A DNA stretch of 64,000 nt, taken from NCBI GenBank assembly GCA_963942565.1, contig OZ012685.1, positions 57,575,917 through 57,639,916 on the forward strand, written 5' to 3'. The notes below the pieces were generated by a model. It was not told where the DNA came from, did no database searches, and was given only the letters and a program-made list of their open reading frames with translations. Shown here one piece after another: positions 57,131 to 64,000 of this stretch (position 1 is the first letter of the stretch; each line of letters begins with the position of its first letter). This DNA comes from Maea johnstoni (taxonomy: Eukaryota > Annelida > Polychaeta > Spionida > Magelonidae). The position numbers and the translations under genes were made by a program.

Positions 57131-57660
57131 TTCTCTGAAACACGTTAAAACATGAAAAACCATACCTTACAGGCTATGTTAAAACATGTTTTATCACATT
57201 TGAACAGGACACATTAGAAAACACAGTTAATCATGTGAATGTTATAAACGTATAACATGTTATGACATGTTTTACATGGTGATGTTTCCAAACGTGTTAT
57301 ATCACGTTAAAACACGTTTGTCCAGAGAAGATTTTCTCTGAAACACGTTAAAACATGAAAGAGATTACCTTACAGACTGTGTTGAAACATGTTTTATCAC
57401 ATTTGAACAGGACACATTGGAAAACATAGTTAATCATGTGAATGTCATAAACGTATAACATGTTATGACATGTTTTACATGTTGATGTTTTCAAACGTGT
57501 TATATCACGTTAAAACATGAGTCAAAACACATGTCTTACCATGATATAACATGTTATGTTCAGCGCCAATTGCAAAACGTTGGGCAACATGTTTTCACAT
57601 GTTGTGAACATAGGATTGATTCACAGGTTTTGGTAGGAAAACATGTTAAAACATGTGGAA
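57131..57660 (+). repeat. 203-bp subterminal direct repeat at the right end of element 2
   Basis: TTCTCTGAAACACGTTAAAA begins copies at 57,131 and 57,334. The two copies agree at most positions (CAGGACACATTRGAAAACA, AACGTATAACATGTTATGAC). Like the left array they are rich in AACATGTT and AACACGTT palindromes. Confidence 0.85.
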
Positions 57661-57708
57661 ACATGTTAAACCGTGATGACACGGGTTACATTTCACCAGG
57701 GAATACAG

Positions 57709-57732
57709 GTGCTGGCATGATTCACTAGTATG
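57709..57732 (-). pseudogene. Second decayed copy of the exon start
   Basis: The plus strand reads GCTGGCATGATTCACTAGTATG followed by CTCAAATAAA, matching the first about 24 nt of the host exon and its acceptor in reverse complement, with a few changes. The invariant AG is kept but the bases before it are GAG rather than CAG. It begins just after the right end of large element 2. Confidence 0.5.
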
Positions 57733-57849
57733 CTCAAATAAAAAATAATAATTCTTCGTTTAGTTTATTGCATCAGAATAGTCGTTAAGTCAAATGTCAA
57801 CATTTAATTCATTGTTTTGACCATTTTTACTTAATAGCTGTTAATAAAG

Positions 57850-57873
57850 GTGTTGGCATGATTCACAAGTATG
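57850..57873 (-). pseudogene. Third decayed copy of the exon start
   Basis: GTTGGCATGATTCACAAGTATG followed by CTGAAACAAA. Same unit as the copies at 53,763 and 57,709, 141 bp from the latter, with a CAG acceptor on the minus strand. Confidence 0.5.
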
Positions 57874-57948
57874 CTGAAACAAAAAAAAATAAAACAATTA
57901 ATTTATTGTTTTGACCATTATATCAGAACAGCTAGCTGTTTATAAAGG

Positions 57949-57971
57949 TGTTGGTATAACCTACAAGTATG
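57949..57971 (-). pseudogene. Fourth, most diverged copy of the exon start
   Basis: GTGTTGGTATAACCTACAAGTA then TGCTAAAATATT. It is 98 bp after the third copy. Similarity to the host exon is weak on its own and rests on the repeat context (GACCATTATATCAGAA nearby). Confidence 0.4.
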
Positions 57972-58160
57972 CTAAAATATTAAAAACAAAACCAATTAAT
58001 TCATTGTTTTGACCATTATATCTGGGTGGTATAGGAATTGCATTTAACCTAAAATAGAATAAAAAAACATTCCACATTAATTGACCACAAGAATAGTTAT
58101 TAATACATGTGTTGAGGGTGATTCCGATACGATGAAGTAAAATATCAATTGAAACAATCA

Positions 58161-58740
58161 ATTCATTGTCTTACCCTTATAATCATTTCAAAGTCAGATA
58201 TATGAGTGATTCACATAAATGCTCTTATTAGAAAGAGAAACAGTAATTTTTTAATAGTATTCTAAGCAATATTTTTGCTTTATATATTTAGCAAAATATG
58301 TTTTTGTTCAAAAGATGTTTCCAAAATTGTCTGGGCTTTTTATGCTGCTTTGAGAATAGATTGATTTAGGATAAACGAAAAAAATTAGATTTTGAATATT
58401 GGAAACAAATCATTCCGTCCTTCATATTTATGTTTTTGTAGCACTCCAGGTTAATGAGTACATAGCAGTGCAACTGAGCTATGACGAAAACAACAGTTTG
58501 CAAAATAGAGAATGCAATAAATCATTTAATTATCTCATGCATAAAATGATAAATTACAATGCAAAACATTTCAAAGGAAACATAAATTCACATCAAGAAA
58601 TCAGTACATGAAGGATGAAATACAAATCATAGCATGTTGTTGTGTTTCCATATGATTGATACTTTCAGTTTTCAGCCCTTGTTTTGATTTTGGAATTTCG
58701 ATTATTGTCACTTTTTCTGCTATTTTGCAGCTAAGTCAAG
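58161..58740. other. No feature recognised
   Basis: AT-rich unique DNA; the 70-codon frame at 58,399 has no support. Confidence 0.45.
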
Positions 58741-58910
58741 ACTATAGCCAGTTGTAAGTGGTGGATGGAGAAAACCAGAGTACCTGGCGAAAACCACCTC
58801 TTAACCCCAAGTCACCGACAACTTTCTCACTTGCCCCAGCCTACATTTGGCTAGCAGTCAGTGGCAAAGCCTTAGACCACACAGCCATCAGGGCAGGCCC
58901 TTATTCTGAC
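58741..58910 (-). mobile_element. tRNA-derived SINE (family S2)
   Basis: Minus strand: GGGCCTGCCCTGATGGCTGT, GGTCTAAGGCTTTGCCACTG, GCAAGTGAGAAAGTTGTCGG, GGTGGTTTTCGCCAGGTACT and TGGTTTTCTCCATCCACCAC. Fullest of three copies here; a 73-codon plus-strand frame overlaps it and is not a gene. Confidence 0.75.
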
Positions 58911-59128
58911 TGCCGTCATAGCAACAGTACAGTAAGAACCTTAAAAAGGTCAGGGTTTCATAAGTTATTTCAAAACTAAATTTCAAAAATGATATTTCTG
59001 CATGGTACAAGTGCTTATAGCCATTAAGACCTCAATGCCAGGCAGACATGCTGGAAGACCATTTATCGACCTCAGGAGCCTGAATGTTTGATATATACCT
59101 AATAAACCTTAGCCTGCTTCCCTCAGAC

Positions 59129-59372
59129 ACATCAGACCTCCCTTGGACTCAGGATCAGTCAGAGAAATCACACCGCTGACAACATCAAAGCATGTAATTT
59201 ATTCCAAAAACATATGCTGAATAGATTGGTGTACACAAAATCCACCCTCAGCAGTTAGAGACATCAGACCTCCCTTGGACTGAGGATCAGCCAGAGAAAT
59301 CACACCGCTGACAACATCAAAGCATGTAATTTATTCCAAAAACATATGCTGAATAGATTGGTGTACAAAAAA
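59129..59372 (+). repeat. 132-bp direct duplication
   Basis: ACATCAGACCTCCCTTGGAC begins copies at 59,129 and 59,261, nearly identical through GAATAGATTGGTGTACA. Recent tandem duplication. Confidence 0.95.
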
Positions 59373-59654
59373 TCCTCTATTGCATGATGAAATGGATTGC
59401 ATGATATTGCCTGCAGCCCCTCTAGATAACAACACTGCGCTGCAATCAGAGCTGTGTGTGGTAATGTACTAGTCTGGCATTCCTCACAGAGCGCGAGTCC
59501 CAGGGGGTCTTTCAGCTGATTGTACCCCATAGAAAGCACAACATGATCATCACTATTCCTACAGCCGCAGAAAGACACCTGCTTTAACTATTAACCAGGA
59601 ATATATGCTCCCATCTAGGATACTTGTAGGGCCCTTAGCCAAAATAGCATTGGA
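59373..59654. other. No feature recognised
   Basis: Unique DNA; the minus-strand 92-codon frame runs into the duplication and has no recognised motif. Confidence 0.4.
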
Positions 59655-59804
59655 TTAACCCTTGTGCTGCTGATGGCTAATTTAGTCAGTAGAAAATGAT
59701 GCGAAAAAACTGAAAAATGACTGAAACCCTGACAATTGGGTACTCATCAAATGCCTACGTCCTTGTGCCTTGGATGAAAGTAGCCTCAGCACTGAAAGGA
59801 TTAA
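59655..59804 (-). mobile_element. Family A MITE with internal deletion
   Basis: TTAA + CCCTTGTGCTGCTGATGG to CAGCACTGAAAGGA + TTAA; lacks the CTCAGCGAGAGC ... TTTAGATGG block, 150 bp. Confidence 0.9.
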
Positions 59805-60182
59805 TCACAGCTAGGGTATGATAATAACAGAACAGCTCCATTGGACTGGTAGGGCTAAAAGCTGAAATTTATTGGCCCTATTCACTATTCACTGGTACCA
59901 GCCTATCCCATATAAAACATGATCATTTTATTCAATATAACAGATACACATAAAATATTTATGGTTTGAATTAATCACCCATTTATGGATGCAGCAGTCT
60001 CTATTATTGTAAAGGTTAACTATGCACCGCTGGGGTAAACTCAATTCCCTAGTTCAGACAGCAGTCCATGATTTTCACTAGGATGGTCAGGTGCCATGCT
60101 TGCTGGGCACGTTACGAGCCTATCTAGTGCTGTAGTTGGGCCCAACGTCATTAATCACACATGCACACTCCACATCACCCAT
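59805..60182. other. No feature recognised
   Basis: Unique DNA. Confidence 0.45.
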
Positions 60183-60385
60183 GGTACCGTATTCGTCCGA
60201 ACAACTGCACCGGGCCCAATCTCGTTAATCACACACACGCTCTACGTCATCTAATGTACCATATTTGTCCGTACAAATAAAAGTCCTTATTTTCCAGAGC
60301 TTGAACACTTCGTGCAATCGGTCTTCTGCAGTCAATCGCTCAGGCATCCAATCAGACATGGCGTGACAAAAGACAAAAGATGGCT
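60183..60385. mobile_element. Family P MITE fragment
   Basis: GGTACCGTATTCGTCCGAAC, GTACCATATTTGTCCGTACA, AGTCCTTATTTTCCAGAGCT and CAATCAGACATGGCGTGACA match pieces of 33,836-34,391 and 10,575-10,740. Confidence 0.55.
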
Positions 60386-61197
60386 ATAGGAACCAGAATG
60401 GAGCAATACTATTCTGGGACATGAGAAAATTGCAGTCGATTGATAAGTTTGAGACAAAAACAAAAGTGAGATGCATACAAAGTGAAAAGGGTGAAATCAA
60501 TTTTTTACAAGCCCTGTGCTTATTGATTTGTATATCAAAAAGATGTCTTTCCATATTTAATATCAATATATATGGTCGCAGTTATGATTTGCTGGCAGAT
60601 TTAGAATCTGTTGCACAATCTTTTGACATTAATCTGCTTATGCTTTGATGAATACTATAAAAATTAAGTTAGGAGTCAAGGTTAAGTATCAACTTAATGT
60701 ATGGCAACTACAAAGTAAGCCGCTTTTGCAATTTTGTAAAATAATTTTCCATCCCAAAGATAGTCATAAGTATCATAGATACAGACAGCGACTCTTAAGC
60801 AATAATAGGTTAAACCATCGTAATCCTCACTATTCCAAAAGGCAACAATAATGAATATGACTCAGAGGACAACTGTGAAGGCAAAATGTGACATGTATGT
60901 ACTAGTAGTTGCCTTAAAGGCATTCAAAAGGATTACGAAGATATCACATATCGGAGAGCAGCTAGACACGATCCACAGCAATCTACCTCTTGCAAATCTC
61001 AGCTGCAGGCCAAACAATTGAGGCCAGTAAGCCACAATGGCACATAGCAATTCCATTCATTTAGTGAACATTTAAATCTCACACTCACAAGCCTGGATGC
61101 CAACACCCATTGCCAGAAAGTCATTCAAATGCGAATTGGGGGAGGCAGTCTTGTATTTACATGCTGACCCTACCCACACCAAATGTCCCTTACCAAA
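60386..61197. other. No gene recognised; family B remnant near 60,725-60,815
   Basis: TTTTGCAATTTTGTAAAATA ... AGACAGCGACTCTTAAGCAATAATAGG + TTAA is the right part of a B copy. The rest is unique. Confidence 0.45.
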
Positions 61198-61424
61198 TTA
61201 ACCCTTTAATGCTCACAACGGCCAAAAGCAGCCTGACAATTTTGATGAAATCTTTGAGGTGTAAAATATAGTTGTTTAAATATTTGAAGGATAAAAGTTC
61301 ATTGGAATACTAAACCCAACTCTCCTGCAATTATTTTGCAAAATGTTTTCAAGTTATTTTCAAAAGTATCAAAGACCCAGACAATAATTTCAAGAGTAAC
61401 TCTTTTAAAGCATTAATGGATTTC
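61198..61424 (+). mobile_element. Family B MITE
   Basis: TTAA + CCCTTTAATGCTCACAACGG to AACTCTTTTAAAGCATTAATGG, right TTAA lost. Confidence 0.88.
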
Positions 61425-61592
61425 AGCTGAGACTTCCTAAGAAATCCTAGGATTTTCCTCGGAAAATCTTAAGAATTCCTTGGTATTACAAGGTTCTTTT
61501 CTAAGGGGTAGTTGAAACTTCCCAAGAAATCCTAATATTTTCCTAGCATTTTCCAAAGAAATCCTAATTACTCCCAGCTCTATTTGGTCAAG
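61425..61592. repeat. AGGAATTCCT-family palindromic repeat, longest copy
   Basis: CAGCTGAGACTTCCTAAGAA at the left and AATTACTCCCAGCTCT at the right, with AAATCCTAGGATTTTCCTCG and AAATCCTAATATTTTCCTAG repeated inside. Related blocks are at 1,195, 7,978, 13,820 and 52,262. Confidence 0.6.
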
Positions 61593-61843
61593 GATTATTT
61601 CGATCTATAGCCATGCAGACCAATGATATTCAATATAATTCTTTTTTGCCTTAAGGAAAGTGTTTACAAATATTAGATTTTTTGCCCTTGACTTTATTTC
61701 ATTCCCTCTATCATCCTCTTATTAACAGAGCACTGGATGTAAGCGGCCTCTTTGATCTTTAGCCCAGCAATCCCCAATGCTTTAAAACATCTGAGATATA
61801 CAAACCTTACAATCCACATAGTAAATCATATATGCTTCAGCGC

Positions 61844-62559
<716 letters not shown>

Positions 62560-62668
62560 GACTTGTTGTGTGTTGTCTGTATCTATGATTATTCTGATCA
62601 TAACTTAGATAATAAAAATAACACCAAAAGATGAGGCAGTTTTTGCTGCTGTGGGCATGAACAGGTTA
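62560..62668 (+). mobile_element. Fragment of a family B-like MITE end
   Basis: GAGGCAGTTTTTGCTGCTGT, then GGGCATGAACAGG + TTAA. Confidence 0.5.
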
Positions 62669-62730
62669 ATGGTATTAGTAAACCTTGGAGTGCCTCTCCT
62701 GATTCACTCCAGGCTCTTATGTATAGAAAT

Positions 62731-63210
62731 ATACATACCATAGGATCAAATGCAATTAACCCCGTAATGCTTAAAAGAGTTCCTCAAGATATTCTTGTTT
62801 GGAATTTTAATAATTTTGACAATTAATTAATTGATAGTAATTGAAAATCATAGACATATACATACCATAGGATCAAATGCTTAAAAGAGTTCCTCAAGAT
62901 ATTCTTGTTTGGAATTTTAATAATTTTGACAATTAATTGATTGATAGTAATTGAAAATCATAGACATATACATACCATAGGATCAAATGCAATTAACCTC
63001 GTAATGCTTAAAAGAGTTCCTCAAGATATTCTTGTTTGGAATTTTAATAATTTTGACAATTAATTGATTGATAGTAATTGAAAATCATAGACATATACAT
63101 ACCATAGGATCAAATGCAATTAACCCCGTAATGCTTAAAAGAGTTCCTCAATATATTCTTGTTTGGAATTTTAATAATTTTGACAATTAATTGATTGATA
63201 GTAATTGAAA
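62731..63210 (+). repeat. 110-127 bp tandem array spanning a MITE-flank junction
   Basis: TAGACATATACATACCATAG starts units at 62,851, 62,961 and 63,088, and a related start is at 62,731. Each unit has about 30 bp of host flank (ACCATAGGATCAAATGCAA), the TTAA (lost in one unit), and the first about 85 bp of MITE B to GATAGTAATTGAAAATCA. Units are nearly identical. Confidence 0.95.
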
Positions 63211-63362
63211 ATCATTATACAAAGTCTTTGAAGGAGAGTTATTGGCAGTGTTCTTATAAACATTTCTCCTTGAATTATTTTCCAATTAATTATTCTTTAG
63301 CTTGAAAGAAATCACAAAAATGATCAGGCTGCTTTTGGTCACCTTGAACAGTAATGGGTTAA
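62756..63362 (-). mobile_element. Family B MITE with its left end tandemly amplified
   Basis: TTAA + CCCCGTAATGCTTAAAAGAG at the left and CTTGAACAGTAATGGG + TTAA at the right; about 600 bp against the normal 230 because the left junction is repeated (next entry). Confidence 0.88.
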
Positions 63363-63929
63363 AGTAAGGCCATTATACCATGCATTAAGATTCTGGACCG
63401 AATCATCACGGTCATGGCAACTAAATGCACATTCCGAAGATGAACGTGGGAAGTAAATTACCTAGTCAGTAGAGTTCCAAGATCAATAGCATGTAGATTG
63501 ACTCGGAGTCACTATCCGCAGACCGAGATCTGACCTGTCCTAACAGTATACTGCTTAGCACCACGCCTAATCAATTCCTACCAAATTGGATTTGGCCACA
63601 CAGGCAATGAGAGACATTCAGATGATAATTAGATCGGGCTGGGCTAGGAACACATGCTGTTTTGCCCCAATATGAACTACAATTACTAAGATTACCAAAT
63701 ATTGGGTGAATCTACACTGGATCAAAAAGGGACTTATTCCATTAAGTGTATTTGATCATTTGATCCGAGTTTTTCATGTTGAACTGCAAACATGCACCTG
63801 TCTGAGATTTGATTTGCTCAACCCCTCCCTCAAGACTAATTTCTGATTATTGGAACTTTCCACAAGCCATAAATGGATCACTTCAATTCTAGGACATTGC
63901 AACCCATAATTTCATCAGCAAGTGAAAAA
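63363..63929. other. No feature recognised
   Basis: Unique DNA. Confidence 0.45.
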
Positions 63930-64000
63930 GGATAGTTCAGAATTAAATGGAAATGGGTTTGAACCCCGACTGGGGCATGTGAGAAAGTTGCCAGTGACTT
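63930..64000 (+). mobile_element. SINE family S2, cut by the window edge
   Basis: GGGTTTGAACCCCGACTGGG is a good B box, followed by GTGAGAAAGTTGCCAGTGAC as in the copies at 2,683 and 58,741. The rest lies outside the window. Confidence 0.7.

Larger units (their letters stand above)
54127..57701. mobile_element. Large CATGTT element 2 (3.6 kb, terminal inverted repeats, no transposase seen)
   Basis: Starts CCCTGGTGAAAATAAACATG and ends ACATTTCACCAGGG, so the ends are inverted copies. Flanks read gctAAT at the left and AATacagg at the right, giving a 3-bp target duplication AAT; a paralogous unit of the host minisatellite (GTTAATAAAGG near 57,841) shows the site without insertion. Inside the left end are about ten 73-bp tandem units (54,351-55,010), each with AACATGTTATAACGTGG, a spacer TTGTTGGCCATTTAACGTT and GACGTTAAAACATGTT. 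Inside the right end are two copies of a 203-bp unit (57,131 and 57,334). The centre, about 55,480-57,120, looks single-copy with no frame over 100 codons. The element is therefore non-autonomous, or its enzyme is unrecognisable. Superfamily unresolved: a 3-bp duplication fits several DNA transposon groups. Confidence 0.8.
53700..58160. repeat. Intronic minisatellite of about 100-140 bp units, interrupted by two transposons
   Basis: The blocks ATCAGAATAGTTGTTAAG, CAACATTTAATTCATTG, TTTTGACCATTATATCAGAA and the exon-start copy recur in order at 53,715-54,126 and 57,702-58,070. The array is split by a family A MITE (53,858-54,068) and by large element 2 (54,127-57,701). Because the units are paralogous, uninterrupted units give the unoccupied sites for both insertions. 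Confidence 0.75.

Overview
This is a 64 kb piece of animal genomic DNA that looks AT-rich and gene-poor. It has no bacterial gene structure, no CRISPR array and no rRNA. Nearly all of the long open frames I checked come from simple or tandem repeats. Several things point to a marine invertebrate (echinoderm, hemichordate, cephalochordate or mollusc; I cannot choose between them): a tRNA-headed SINE with the animal central domain, SINE tails ending in GGCGCTATATAAA followed by ATT repeats, and dense short DNA transposons with TTAA or 8-bp target duplications. I saw no retroviral, LTR or Polinton-like element.

Host gene. The only convincing coding sequence is one 174-nt internal exon on the minus strand (53,417-53,590), with a clear acceptor, a clear donor and one open frame. 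I do not recognise the protein. Most of the window would then be its introns or intergenic DNA. The intron upstream of the exon (higher coordinates) carries a minisatellite-like array, and several of its units are decayed copies of the exon start with its acceptor.

Mobile DNA. (1) Family A is a MITE of about 210 bp (TTAA + CCCTTCCAATGCTG ... CAGCAGCATAAGGG + TTAA) with about 25 copies; the TTAA duplication is confirmed by an unoccupied paralogous site. (2) Family B is a second TTAA MITE of about 230 bp with about 18 copies (CCCATTAATGCTCA ... TTAAGCATTAATGGG). (3) Several hAT-type MITEs carry 8-bp target duplications (1,400; 14,077; 48,989; 49,229; 52,687 and others), some nested inside each other. 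(4) Two large elements of 3.4 and 3.6 kb (29,440-32,853 and 54,127-57,701) share the end CCCTGGTGAAAT and have subterminal arrays built from the palindrome AACATGTT and a GCCATTTAMCGT core. I see no transposase in either. I cannot place them in a known superfamily, and they are the best candidate here for an undescribed element family.

Layout. 0-8 kb: MITEs, an 80-bp array, SINE and hAT pieces. 8-10 kb: poly-C array and tetranucleotides. 12-24 kb: dispersed MITEs and microsatellites. 24-26.3 kb: a complex tandem region containing MITE A. 28.4-29.1 kb: a CAG/CAGTAG array. 29.4-32.9 kb: large element 1. 33-46 kb: dense nested A/B MITEs, a SINE, a 31-bp minisatellite and two long palindromes. 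46.5-50 kb: a hAT-derived tandem array, (AT)n and nested hATs. 52.6-58.1 kb: hAT, the host exon, its decayed repeats and large element 2. 58-64 kb: SINEs, a 132-bp duplication, (CT)n and MITE B with a tandemly amplified end.
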